DNA from: Microbacterium ulmi
GTDB taxonomy: Bacteria > Actinomycetota > Actinomycetes > Actinomycetales > Microbacteriaceae
Assembly: GCF_011759705.1 (NCBI RefSeq)
Contig: NZ_JAAOZF010000001.1
Span: 803,152-867,151 of the forward strand
Direction: 5' to 3'
DNA length: 64,000 bases
This document shows positions 50,421 to 58,637 of the stretch, piece after piece (positions within the stretch are counted from its first letter, which is position 1; each line of letters begins with the position of its first letter). Position numbers and translations under genes: made by a program. The notes under the pieces were generated by a model that had not been told where the DNA came from, made no database searches, and saw only the letters and a program-made list of their open reading frames with translations.

Positions 50421-50996
50421 TCAGGACATCGGCCGATAGCGCACCCGCACCGTGGAGGCCGTGTCGCCGGCCAGTGGGCTGAGCCGGATCGGCGCACCCC
50501 CGGGCTTGCTGTAGAGCCGGATGCCGTCGCCGAGGAGGACAGGCGCGATGTGCAGGTCGATCTCGTCGATCAGGCCGAGTTCGAGGAGCTGGGTGCCGAT
50601 GTTCGGGGAGAACACCATGATGTCCTTGCCCCCGGCGGCGGCCAGCGCGAGGTGAACGACGTCGGCGGGGTCGCGATGCAGGAAGGTCACGTTCTCGGCA
50701 GGTTCTGCGTCTTCGGGGTGATGTGTGAGGACGAAGATCGGCCCCTGCCAGGCACCGCCCCAGGGGCTGTGCCCCACCGGCGAGTCCCAACCGTCTCGTC
50801 CAGCGATGATCGCGCCGGTGCCTTCGATATAGCCCTCGATGACGCCTGGCTCTGCGCGGTATCCGCTGGCCGACATCCAGTCCATGCTGTGGTGCGGTCC
50901 TGCGACGAATCCATCCAGCGACATCATGAAGCTCCACAGCACTCGGCCGCGCCCCTGGTGGGGCCGCTCCATGTCCTCCAGCATCGGATCACTCAT
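50421..50996 (-). CDS. Dihydrofolate-reductase-family protein 2
   Basis: 191 residues of the RibD_C/DHFR fold: VLWSFMMSLDGFVAGPHHSMDWM, GAIIAGRDGWD, PIFVLTHHPEDA, KDIMVFSPNIGTQLLELGLIDEIDLHIAPVLLG. The start at 50996 (MSDPMLEDM) has AAGGG 8 bases upstream; a GTG at 51005 is possible. It is the same broad family as the 48296 protein, but sequence similarity between them is low. It overlaps the end of a 51-codon ORF. Confidence 0.88.
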   Translation of the reverse strand: MSDPMLEDMERPHQGRGRVLWSFMMSLDGFVAGPHHSMDWMSASGYRAEPGVIEGYIEGTGAIIAGRDGWDSPVGHSPWGGAWQGPIFVLTHHPEDAEPAENVTFLHRDPADVVHLALAAAGGKDIMVFSPNIGTQLLELGLIDEIDLHIAPVLLGDGIRLYSKPGGAPIRLSPLAGDTASTVRVRYRPMS

Positions 50997-51144
50997 GGAG
51001 TCCACCCTTCTCTCGCATCGGGCAGCCGCTACGCGGCCACCCTCCTAGTTGAGCTTCGCGACGACCAGGAGCGATCTGCAACCGTAGAGTCGCGGCCCGA
51101 TGAGGAGTCGTGCGGGGTAGGTCTCGGGTGGCAACGATGCTCAT
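50989..51144 (-). CDS. 51-codon ORF, probable gene remnant
   Basis: The ATG at 51144 overlaps the stop of the truncated response-regulator gene (ATGA) and has AAGGAG 5 bases upstream. The protein begins MSIVATRDL, which looks like the start of an ABC ATPase, but the rest (RTTPHRAATLRLQ) has no fold I recognise. Its stop lies 7 bases past the DHFR-family start. It may be the surviving 5' end of a lost gene, or translate only to couple the DHFR-like gene. Confidence 0.4.
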   Translation of the reverse strand: MSIVATRDLPRTTPHRAATLRLQIAPGRREAQLGGWPRSGCPMREKGGLHE

Positions 51145-51587
51145 GTCGTCTCCTTCCGCCGGGGGTCGCCGGGCCGAACCAGCTCGTGGTCGAAGGCGAA
51201 GACGACGGCTGCGGCCCGGTCGCGGAGGTCGAGTTTGGTGAAGATGTGGCTGATGTGGGTCTTGATCGTGCCTTCGCCGAGGAAGAGGTCGGCTGCGATC
51301 TCCGCGTTGGACATGCCCGCGCCGATCAGCGCCAGCACATCCTTCTCCCGCGGCGTGAGCAGAGCCACCTGCGCGTCCGGACGCATCGGCGGGCGACCTT
51401 GCCGGTAAGTGCTCAGCACCCGCCCGGTGATCACGGGGTCGAGCCAGGCGCTGCCTGCGGCGAGAGCTCGAACCGCGCGCTGCAGCTCTTCCGCCGGCGC
51501 ACCCTTGAGGAGGAATCCCGCGGCCCCGGCGCGCAGCGCGCCCGCGAGGGATCTCCCTCCCTCCCCGGCGAGAGGGCGGCGCGACAT
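51141..51587 (-). pseudogene. Truncated NarL-type response regulator
   Basis: Only the end of the receiver domain (ALRAGAAGFLLKGAPAEEL) and a complete LuxR-type helix-turn-helix remain (LTPREKDVLALIGAGMSNAEIAADLFLGEGTIKTHISHIFTKLDLRDRAAAV). The phosphoacceptor Asp and first four strands of the receiver are missing. Homology begins near 51540; upstream the sequence runs into the MFS gene end. A start at 51587 (MSRRPLAGEG) could express a free DNA-binding domain. No sensor kinase gene is nearby. Confidence 0.75.
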
Positions 51588-51597
51588 CGTGGCGCTG

Positions 51598-52983
51598 TCA
51601 CGCATCAGTGGTCTTCTTGGGCGGGGCCAGCGAGACGAGTCCCGCGACAGCGGCGACAGCAGCGGCGAACCAGTAGCCCGGGGCGAAGGCATCCACGGTC
51701 GGGATCAGCAGCGCCGCGGCGACGACGCTGGACACGGCCGACACACTGGTGGCCGCGCCGAACTCGTGGAAGGTGCTCAGTGCGCCGGAGGCGACGCCTG
51801 CCTCGTGCGGCTGCACGGCTGAGAACAGGCTTCCTGCGGCGGCGACGAATCCCGCGCCGATCCCGAAGCCCGCGACGCTGGTGGCCACGATCAGCACGGT
51901 CACCGAGGTGATCGTGGCGGCTGCCGCAAGCCCTGCGGCAGTGATCAGCATCCCGGCCACGGAGACGGTGCGCACGCCCCAACGGGGCAGGAGGCGTCCC
52001 GCCAGGTTGGAGCCGAGAATCGTCCCGACCGCGACCGGTAGGAAGGAGAGCCCCGTCTGGAGTGCCGTGAATCCATGGGACTGCTGCAGCGCGAACGACC
52101 CGAGGAAGAACACCGCGATCATCAGCGCCGTCGAGACGAACACCAGCGCCAGTCCCCGCAGGATCGGCCGACGGCGAAGCATGCCAGGGTCGACCAGGGG
52201 TGTGGCCGCCCTCCTGATGCGCCAGGCGAACAGCGCGTACCCCACAACGCCGACCGCGGCGGCGATCAGCGTGTGCGGGCTCAGCCACCCGTGGTCACCG
52301 GCAGAGACGAGGCCGAACACGACCGAGCTCGTCGCAAGCGTCGCAATCGCGGCGCCGAGCAGATCGAGCCTGCCCCCTGTTCCCGGCATCGGCCGCACCC
52401 AGCGCAAGAGGGTGAGCAGCAGGATCGTGCCGAGTGGCACGTTGACGTAGAACACCCACGGCCAGCCGGGACCCGCAGTGAGCACGCCGCCGAGCAGGAC
52501 GCCCAACGCAGCACCGGCACCGCCGAGCGCCGACCACACACCCAGCGCGCGGCTCAACTCGGGTCCAGCGAACATGCGGACGATCACCGACAACGCCGCG
52601 GGTGACATCATCGCGCCACCGACGCCTTGCAGTGCCCGGGCGAGCAACAGCAGCTCGGCATTGCCCGCCAGACCCGCCGCCAGCGACGCCGCGGTGAACA
52701 GCACGAGGCCCGCAAGCACGAGGCGGCGGGGACCGAAGACATCCGCGGCTCTGCCGCCGAGAAGCATCAGCCCGCCGAACGCGAGTGCGTAGATGCTCGC
52801 GACCCACGCCAGTCCTGCGCGATCGAGTCCGAGATCGGCACCCATCTCCGGCAGCGCGACAGCCACGACAGTCACGTCGATGATCAGCATCAGCTGCGCG
52901 ATGCCGAGCATCGCCAGCACGCGCCAGCGCAGGGGATCCGGCGAGGCAGGCGCCGCGGCGGCGGCGCGGTGTGAATCGGTCAC
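51598..52983 (-). CDS. MFS drug efflux transporter (DHA2, EmrB/QacA type)
   Basis: 461-residue transporter with about 14 helices. Motif A is GGRAADVFGPRRL, and motif C-like segments lie near GALGxxLGGVL (GAALGVLLGGVLTAGPGWPWVFYVN). DHA2 members export drugs or dyes by proton antiport. The GTG at 52983 (VTDSHR) has GAGGGG 7 bases upstream; the longer frame crosses the operator. A large palindrome TGTACGAG-N9-CTCGTACA lies 31-55 bases upstream. The pump is probably repressed by a TetR protein. Confidence 0.92.
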   Translation of the reverse strand: MTDSHRAAAAAPASPDPLRWRVLAMLGIAQLMLIIDVTVVAVALPEMGADLGLDRAGLAWVASIYALAFGGLMLLGGRAADVFGPRRLVLAGLVLFTAASLAAGLAGNAELLLLARALQGVGGAMMSPAALSVIVRMFAGPELSRALGVWSALGGAGAALGVLLGGVLTAGPGWPWVFYVNVPLGTILLLTLLRWVRPMPGTGGRLDLLGAAIATLATSSVVFGLVSAGDHGWLSPHTLIAAAVGVVGYALFAWRIRRAATPLVDPGMLRRRPILRGLALVFVSTALMIAVFFLGSFALQQSHGFTALQTGLSFLPVAVGTILGSNLAGRLLPRWGVRTVSVAGMLITAAGLAAAATITSVTVLIVATSVAGFGIGAGFVAAAGSLFSAVQPHEAGVASGALSTFHEFGAATSVSAVSSVVAAALLIPTVDAFAPGYWFAAAVAAVAGLVSLAPPKKTTDA

Positions 52984-53013
52984 GAGTCGGCCCCTCAATA
53001 AGTCGAACCATGG

Positions 53014-53048
53014 TGTACGAGTAACTGTATCTCGTACAACTCTGTTCA
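53014..53048. promoter_or_regulatory. Operator region of the MFS gene
   Basis: Perfect 8-bp arms TGTACGAG (53014-53021) and CTCGTACA (53031-53038) around a 9-base spacer. It overlaps a weaker site CGTACA-actc-TGTTCA (53033-53048) that resembles the sites near tetR. Confidence 0.65.
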
Positions 53049-53278
53049 ACAAGAGTGAGATGCGGATGGCGACGGCGCATCCGCCCCTGGTGAGGGACGG
53101 ATCGACGGCTCAGGGACGGAGGCGAGATCCGACGACGTGGCCTCGATGGATGAGATACATCCAGAACGTCCCGTAGCGCCGCGCGCGTGGGACCAGGCTC
53201 AGACGCCTCTCCTGCCACCGCTCGTGCGCGCCCGGCTCGTCGTGAGCTCGTCGCCGGGGCGATCACCCCGGTGGAAAG

Positions 53279-53884
53279 TCACCCGGAGAGGGCAGCGATA
53301 GCCGTGTCTCGGACGAGCGTGGGTGCCGCATCAGCTGTGATCTCGCCGCGGTGAACCGCAGCGGATGCGCCGTGCAGGATCGCCTGGATCACGATGATCT
53401 GCCAGTCGATCGGTACGTCGTCGCGGAACTCGCCCGCCGCCCGGCCACGCTCGAGCAGGCGACGGGCGCGGGCGAAGGGCTCATCGTGAGCGCGGCGCAT
53501 CTGCTCAGGTGAGAGCTCCTGGGACGCGGCGACCACGAGCGCACCGAAGCGGTGGGTGAGATGCCACGTCGTCTCCAGGAGGCGACCGAGTGCATCACGC
53601 GGGTCGCCATCGACGTCGACCTGCGCGAGCTCCTTCTCCGTCTGCGCGATCGCTCGCTGCGCGACCTCTTGCACGAGCGTGGCACGAGAGTCGAAGTGGC
53701 CATAGAGCGTGATTCGCCCGACACCTGCCGCCTTGGCGATCTCGTTCACACTGGCGTCCGGGTTGACGGCCAGCAATCGGGTCGCGGCCGCGATGATCGC
53801 TTCGATGCTGCGCAGCGCGTCGGCGCGCCTGGGCCGAGCGGCCGTGCCGTCGGACGTGCTGGTTCCGGTCGGCGTCGCAGTCAT
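53279..53884 (-). CDS. TetR-family regulator
   Basis: 201-residue TetR protein. The helix-turn-helix is at about residues 25-70 (PDASVNEIAKAAGVGRITLYGHFDSRATLVQEV), followed by a long helical ligand domain. AGGAGG lies 6 bases before the ATG. TGGACA-ggat-TGTTCA lies 17 bases upstream, with a similar site before the membrane protein gene at 54523. It is the best candidate regulator of the MFS pump 300 bases downstream and of the membrane protein gene. Confidence 0.9.
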   Translation of the reverse strand: MTATPTGTSTSDGTAARPRRADALRSIEAIIAAATRLLAVNPDASVNEIAKAAGVGRITLYGHFDSRATLVQEVAQRAIAQTEKELAQVDVDGDPRDALGRLLETTWHLTHRFGALVVAASQELSPEQMRRAHDEPFARARRLLERGRAAGEFRDDVPIDWQIIVIQAILHGASAAVHRGEITADAAPTLVRDTAIAALSG

Positions 53885-53900
53885 CGACTACCTCCTAGCA

Positions 53901-53916
53901 TGGACAGGATTGTTCA
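53901..53916. promoter_or_regulatory. Putative TetR site before tetR
   Basis: TGGACA-ggat-TGTTCA, near-palindrome ahead of tetR. Confidence 0.5.
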
Positions 53917-53950
53917 TGTTACCGGGTGCGACCAGCTCGGAGCGCTCCGG

Positions 53951-54445
53951 CTATCGGCGTGGGCTGACAAACCGATGGCAGTCGACGGCCACCGAGCCGG
54001 CGGGAACCGGCGCCTGATGCACGAAGGGGCCTTCGTCGATCCAGCCGTGTCGCTCGTAGAACCGCCGGGCGCCGGTATTCCCGGTCGCGACCGCCAGCCA
54101 GGCGACGCGGTGACCTGCAGCCAGCACGGCCTGTTCCGCCGCATCGAGCAGCGCCGACCCGAGGCCGCCACCGCGTGCGGAGCGGTCGAGGTACAGCTGG
54201 TCCACCTGATCGCCGTCGGTCATGACGAACCCGGCGACGACGCCGGCACGCGTCGCGACGATCGTGTCGGAGACGCGGTCGCGCGCACGCTCGTCGAACG
54301 AGGCCGGGGTTCGAGCCGTGACGAGCGCGGCAGGGACGTGACCGAGGTGTGCGTCGCCCCACCCTTCTCGCCAGATGCGGGCGACGTCGTCGACGTCTCG
54401 CAGGATGCCCAGCCGCACCTCCGCAGCCGCGTTCGACGTCGTCAT
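53951..54445 (-). CDS. GNAT-family N-acetyltransferase
   Basis: 164-residue GNAT protein. The acetyl-CoA motif is RSARGGGLGSALLDAAEQ (RxxGxG/A type), preceded by VAGFVMTDGDQVDQLYLD and followed by WLAVATGNTGARRFYERHGW. The substrate is unknown; small amines or antibiotics are common. GGAAGAGG precedes the ATG at 54445. It lies between tetR and the divergent membrane protein gene. Confidence 0.9.
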   Translation of the reverse strand: MTTSNAAAEVRLGILRDVDDVARIWREGWGDAHLGHVPAALVTARTPASFDERARDRVSDTIVATRAGVVAGFVMTDGDQVDQLYLDRSARGGGLGSALLDAAEQAVLAAGHRVAWLAVATGNTGARRFYERHGWIDEGPFVHQAPVPAGSVAVDCHRFVSPRR

Positions 54446-54493
54446 GGGATACCTCTTCCACTAACTCGAACATCACCGTACACTTTATCACGT

Positions 54494-54508
54494 TGGACAT
54501 TCTGTTCA
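54494..54508. promoter_or_regulatory. Putative TetR site before the membrane protein gene
   Basis: TGGACA-ttc-TGTTCA, 14 bases ahead of the ATG at 54523 and overlapping the ribosome-site region. It matches the site near tetR except for a one-base shorter spacer. Confidence 0.5.
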
Positions 54509-54522
54509 AGAAGGAGGCGGAG

Positions 54523-55113
54523 ATGGACGCCACGAAGTCCCAAGAGCGACGCGGTCGCCCGGTCACGGTCGGGCAACGCAACGGATGGTGGCAGAAGACG
54601 TGGCCGGCAGCCCTCGGAATGGTCGTCGCCGCCGCGACCGCGTACGGACTGACCGACGGGCGCGCCGTCGCGCCCGTCGTGGCCGCATCCGGCCTGGTCT
54701 ATCTGGCAGCCGCGGCCACCGGTCGTCCCCGAGCAGCGTGGGTCGCGTTCGGAGTCACCATCCCGCTCATCACGGTGGGCAAGCTCACGGGGCTCGATGT
54801 CACACCGTGGTTGCTCGCTCTGGCTGCCGTGATGCTGGTCGTCGGGCTCGCTCGTCGTCGCACCCGGCCATGGTGGGCGCTGCCGCTGCAGACTGCCGCC
54901 ATGCTCGTGCTGGGTGCAGCAGCACTGATCGCCGTTCAGCTGAACGCGACCCTCGGCGGCCTGCTGGTCGCCACCGCGCTCCTCGCCCACGCGGCCTGGG
55001 ACATCCACCATCACCGGACCCGGCGCGTCGTGGTTCGCTCTCTTGCCGAGTTCTGCGCCGTGCTCGACATCCTCGTCGCAGTCATCGTCGCGGTCATCGC
55101 CCTCACCTCATGA
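54523..55113 (+). CDS. Integral membrane protein of unknown family
   Basis: 196 residues with about six hydrophobic helices (about 28-42, 48-64, 70-85, 92-106, 115-155, 170-195). The N-terminus is basic and polar. AAGGAGG lies just before the ATG at 54523. I do not recognise the family with confidence; it has a HHHRTRR loop before the last helices. Divergent from a GNAT gene and with a TetR-type site at its promoter, so it is probably inducible. Confidence 0.78.
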   Translation: MDATKSQERRGRPVTVGQRNGWWQKTWPAALGMVVAAATAYGLTDGRAVAPVVAASGLVYLAAAATGRPRAAWVAFGVTIPLITVGKLTGLDVTPWLLALAAVMLVVGLARRRTRPWWALPLQTAAMLVLGAAALIAVQLNATLGGLLVATALLAHAAWDIHHHRTRRVVVRSLAEFCAVLDILVAVIVAVIALTS

Positions 55114-55525
55114 CCGCCACCAGCGCACAGCAACAGACCGATGGCGACCGTGTGGTCGCCGACTCGGAGGCATCGGCAGGGCGACGTGAAACTCGTCGAC
55201 CAGACGGGCGTTCAGAGATGTTCGGTCCCCCTGGGCTTCAGATGCAGGCGATGTGAATCGGCGTGGCTTCCGTTCCGTTCGTGACGTGCACCGGGCTTCG
55301 CGAGCGTGTGCTCGCGCTCGCTCCGACGGCCGCGATGTCGGAGAGCTGGCAGCCGAGCGCGGTGCTCGCAGAGAGGCCTTCCTGCGGCACCATGCGGGTC
55401 GAGCTCCTCGACCGCACGAAGGGGCACACCCGGCTCGAACTGGCGAATGAAGGCCTGTTCGGCACACTCCCGATTCGTCCGTCCGAGACGGCGATACAAA
55501 CCGCCCCTGATCAGGCATTTAAGGG
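55114..55525. other. 412-base interval without a supported gene
   Basis: A frame is open at 55263-55544 on the + strand and others on the - strand, but none has a ribosome site, a recognisable motif or actinobacterial codon pattern. The segment contains a GCGAGCG...CGCTCGC inverted repeat near 55300-55325. It separates the accessory region from the conserved tRNA/LCP region. Confidence 0.5.
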
Positions 55526-55614
55526 CGGAGACGGAGGGATTTGAACCCTCGGTCCCCTTGCGAGGACTCCACCTTAGCAGGGTGGTGCACTAGGCCTGAC
55601 TATGCGACGTCTCC
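55526..55614 (-). tRNA. tRNA-Ser (GCU)
   Basis: 89-base class II tRNA read leftward. The acceptor stem GGAGACG pairs with CGTCTCC, the anticodon loop is CTGCTAA (anticodon GCT), there is a long variable arm and a T-loop GGTTCAAAT. CCA is not encoded. It decodes AGC/AGU. Confidence 0.95.
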
Positions 55615-55692
55615 AGGCATCCGGCTCCGAGAGGAGCGCAGACGCGCTCGGCAATCATACCTGGTTCAGCGCTGCGCCGACGAACCGGCGGC

Positions 55693-57042
55693 CTAGCGCT
55701 GGGGCACCGTGCAGGTGACCTGCGCGGCGGTCGTTCCCGCGATCGTGCTCGGCAGCTCGACGGCTGCCGGCGCCTCGGTCGGCGGGGGTGCGGAGGCCGC
55801 GGCATCCCCCGCCGGCGAGCCGCCCTCGGCGGGAGCGGAACCCGCCGGAGAGCCGCCTTCTGCGGGAGCAGACGGATCCGCAGACGCCGCAGGCGCCGGC
55901 TTCGCGGCCTCTCCCTCGACCTCGACGCCGTAGCCCTGGCTGGCCTCGCCCGTCAGCGACAGCGGCCTGTTGTCGCGCAGAGCCTGGAACAGCACGTCCG
56001 CCGCCGACGTCACGGGCATGACGTCGCTGCGCCCGTCCCCCGGGCGGTAGTAGGTCGGGTACTGCACGAACACGATGTCCTCGTATGCGACGTCCTTGAG
56101 CGCCATGGCGACCTGCACCATGAAGGCCGGGTTGGTCAGGGCGGAGCTCACCACGAGCTGTCCCTGCGACACCTGCGACAGGGTCGTCGTCGCGAGCGAG
56201 AACAGCACGCCGGGGTTGGCGAGCACGGAATCCGACTGGAGCTTGCGCACGAGCGACGACATGAACTGCTGCTGGTTCGAGATGCGGCCGAGGTCGGAGC
56301 CGTCGCCGATCCCGTGGCGGATGCGCAGGAACTGCAGCGCCTCGACGCCCTGCAGCGTGTGCGTGCCCTCGGTGAGATGCAGGCCCGTGTGCTTGTCGCT
56401 GATGTCGCCCGTGACGCACACGTCGACGCCGCCGATCGCGTCCGACAGGTGGATGACGCCGGTCCAGCGGATCGCCGCGGCCGCGTGGATCGTCTCGCCC
56501 GTGAGCGCCTCGACCGTGTCGACCGTGCAGCCCAGGCCGCCGTAGAAGTAGGAGGAGTTGATCATCTGCGAGCGCATCGCAGGCAGGGTCCCGCTGCCGT
56601 CGGGCTTCTCGCACGCGGGGATCGGCACGAGCATGTCGCGTGGGAACGACACGACCGTCACGCGCCGCGGCTCGTCGCTGATGTGCACGAGCATCGTGAC
56701 GTCGTTGCGCTCCCCCGGCGAGTCGTCGTTCGCGCAGCGCGGGAAGAGCGCGACATCCTGGCCCTCGCACGAGTCGGTTCCCACCAGCAGGATGTTGACG
56801 CCGCCCTCGATCGCGCCCAGCGACGGCGGCAGCTGCACGTCCTCGTCGAGCACGATGGCGTTCTCCGTGACGGCGGATGCCGCATCCCACACCGCGAAGG
56901 CGGCCACGCCCGCGCTGCTCACGACCCCGACGCCGAGGGCGACGGCGAGCATCGCGACGAGCCTCGCCACGACCGACGGGGTGCGGAGCCGGCCGTGCCG
57001 CGCGATCGGCGCGCGGCTGTGCGCCGCTGTCGTCCTGGCCAC
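55693..57042 (-). CDS. LCP-family cell-wall ligase 1 (LytR-CpsA-Psr)
   Basis: 449 residues. An N-terminal membrane helix (about 26-50) precedes the LCP domain (about 80-240) with the key segments VTVVSFPRDMLVPIP, DAIGGVDVCV and FLRIRHGIGDGSDLGRISNQQQ (conserved Arg residues and Asp for pyrophosphate binding). A C-terminal Pro/Ala/Gly-rich linker with a repeated 11-residue unit ends the protein. LCP enzymes attach wall glycopolymers to peptidoglycan. GTG start; 4 bases after the stop of the second LCP gene. Confidence 0.93.
   Translation of the reverse strand: MARTTAAHSRAPIARHGRLRTPSVVARLVAMLAVALGVGVVSSAGVAAFAVWDAASAVTENAIVLDEDVQLPPSLGAIEGGVNILLVGTDSCEGQDVALFPRCANDDSPGERNDVTMLVHISDEPRRVTVVSFPRDMLVPIPACEKPDGSGTLPAMRSQMINSSYFYGGLGCTVDTVEALTGETIHAAAAIRWTGVIHLSDAIGGVDVCVTGDISDKHTGLHLTEGTHTLQGVEALQFLRIRHGIGDGSDLGRISNQQQFMSSLVRKLQSDSVLANPGVLFSLATTTLSQVSQGQLVVSSALTNPAFMVQVAMALKDVAYEDIVFVQYPTYYRPGDGRSDVMPVTSAADVLFQALRDNRPLSLTGEASQGYGVEVEGEAAKPAPAASADPSAPAEGGSPAGSAPAEGGSPAGDAAASAPPPTEAPAAVELPSTIAGTTAAQVTCTVPQR
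55811..55873 (-). repeat. 33-bp imperfect tandem repeat in LCP 1
   Basis: Two copies (55811-55843, 55844-55873) encode the repeated PAEGGSPAG peptide in the Pro/Ala-rich tail. Confidence 0.7.
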
Positions 57043-57046
57043 CGTG

Positions 57047-58324
57047 TCAGCGGCTCTTCACGTTGCCGTTGGAGCAGGTCTCCTGTGCCGCCGTCTGGCC
57101 CGAGATCGACGACGGGAGCTCGATCGCCGTCTCGCTCGGTGCGGGCGTCGCGCCGTCGGCGGGAGGCGTCGACGGGTCGGTCGCCCCGGCATCCCCCTCC
57201 GCGGGCTCGACGACCACGACGCCGTTGCCCTGGCTGGGCTTGCCCGTGAGCTGGAGCGGCTGGTTCGCGGCGAGCGCGTCCCACAGCGCCTGCGCGGCGG
57301 CCTTGTTCGGCACGACCTTGTTCGGGTCGTCGGAGTCGCCTCCGACGGGGTACTGCAGGAAGACGATCTCGTCGAACGGCACGTTCTTGACGGCGAGCGC
57401 GATCTGCACGAGCGTCATCGGGTTCGTGAGGCTCTGCGACGGCGTGACGTTCGAAACCGCCGTGGTCGCGAGCTTGTACAACGTCGCGGGGTTCGAGAGC
57501 ACCTCTTCGCTCACGAGCTTGTGCGCGAGGCGCGACATGTACTGCTGCTGGTTCGAGATGCGGCCGAGGTCGCCTCCGTCGCCCACGCCATGGCGGGTGC
57601 GCAGGAACTGCAGGGCATCGATGCCCGAGATGGTCCTGTTGCCCGCCGGCCAGTTGATGCCCGTGTACGGGTCTTTGATGCCGTTGGCGAGACACACTTC
57701 GACGCCGCCGACCGCGTTCGTGATCTCGATGACGCCGCCCCACGTGATCTTCGCGGCGTACTGGATGCTCTGCCCCGACAGCTGCGAGACCGCCTTGACG
57801 ACACACGCGAGACCGCCGTACGAGTACGCCGAGTTGAGCGGCTGCTTGCTCATGGCGCTCGTCTGCGAGCCGTCCTCGCGCGTGCACGACGGGATCGGCA
57901 CCATGAGGTCGCGCGGGAACGAGATGACGGTGACGCGACGCGGGTTGTCGGAGATGTGGACGAGCATGTTGACGTCGTTGAGCTCGCCGCCGGCGTCGGC
58001 GCCCGTGCAGCGCTTGCCGAAGTAGCCCGCGTAGGCTTCTTCGCAGGCATCCGTGCCCGCGAGGAAGAGGTTGACGCCTCCCTCGATCGCACCGATGTCG
58101 GGCGGCACCGCGTCCTGCCCCTCGAGCGGGACGGCGTCGTCGACGAAGTCGGACGTGATGTCGGTGACGGCATATGCCGCGACGCCGAACCCCGAGACGA
58201 GCACGACCGCGAGCGCGATGCCGAGGAGCTTGAGCAGCTGGGCGAGCGGGTGCGGCGACGCCAGCTGGCCGTGTCGCGCGACCGTCTGGCGGCCCCGCTT
58301 CGCGCGCTCGGTCGTCCTGCTCAC
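57047..58324 (-). CDS. LCP-family cell-wall ligase 2
   Basis: 425 residues. Membrane helix at about 33-55, LCP domain (IEGGVNLFLAGTDACEE, VTVISFPRDLMVPIP, NAVGGVEVCL, FLRTRHGVGDGGDLGRISNQQQ) and a Pro/Ala linker near the C-terminus. The GTG at 58324 has GAGAGGA 6 bases upstream. It is a tandem paralogue of LCP 1. Two LCPs in one operon suggest distinct wall-polymer acceptors or backup. Confidence 0.93.
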   Translation of the reverse strand: MSRTTERAKRGRQTVARHGQLASPHPLAQLLKLLGIALAVVLVSGFGVAAYAVTDITSDFVDDAVPLEGQDAVPPDIGAIEGGVNLFLAGTDACEEAYAGYFGKRCTGADAGGELNDVNMLVHISDNPRRVTVISFPRDLMVPIPSCTREDGSQTSAMSKQPLNSAYSYGGLACVVKAVSQLSGQSIQYAAKITWGGVIEITNAVGGVEVCLANGIKDPYTGINWPAGNRTISGIDALQFLRTRHGVGDGGDLGRISNQQQYMSRLAHKLVSEEVLSNPATLYKLATTAVSNVTPSQSLTNPMTLVQIALAVKNVPFDEIVFLQYPVGGDSDDPNKVVPNKAAAQALWDALAANQPLQLTGKPSQGNGVVVVEPAEGDAGATDPSTPPADGATPAPSETAIELPSSISGQTAAQETCSNGNVKSR

Positions 58325-58372
58325 TCGGGTCCTCTCGGGGGGTCGTGCGTCGGGTCTGCAACCTCGCGAAAG

Positions 58373-58457
58373 CGGAGGGTGTGGGATTCGAACCCACGGG
58401 ACATCGCTGCCCACTGGTTTTCAAGACCAGGTCCATCGGCCGCTCGGACAACCCTCC
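58373..58457 (-). tRNA. tRNA-Ser (UGA)
   Basis: 85-base class II tRNA read leftward. Acceptor stem GGAGGGT pairs with ACCCTCC; the anticodon arm CTGGT-CTTGAAA-ACCAG gives anticodon TGA; the T-loop is GGTTCGAAT. CCA is not encoded. It lies 49 bases upstream of LCP 2. Confidence 0.95.
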
Positions 58458-58637
58458 CGACGTCCGCCGCATGCTTGCGGCATCCGCCGAACAGGCGTCG
58501 AGTCTAGTCGACGGCACTGCGAGCCATCGTCGCATGGCCTCCTGAGGGCATCCTGAACGGCTGACGGACGCCGCGGCCTCCCGCGCCGCGGGCTCCCGCG
58601 CCGCAGCGCCCGCACGACCGGCCAGGCAGGCAGGCCG

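Noticed and set aside
48296..50996. Naming the two DHFR-fold genes folA
   Set aside because: They belong to the RibD C-terminal-like group and lack the typical FolA sequence pattern.
55263..55544. A 93-codon frame in the 55-kb gap
   Set aside because: No ribosome site, no known motif, and it runs into the tRNA-Ser gene.
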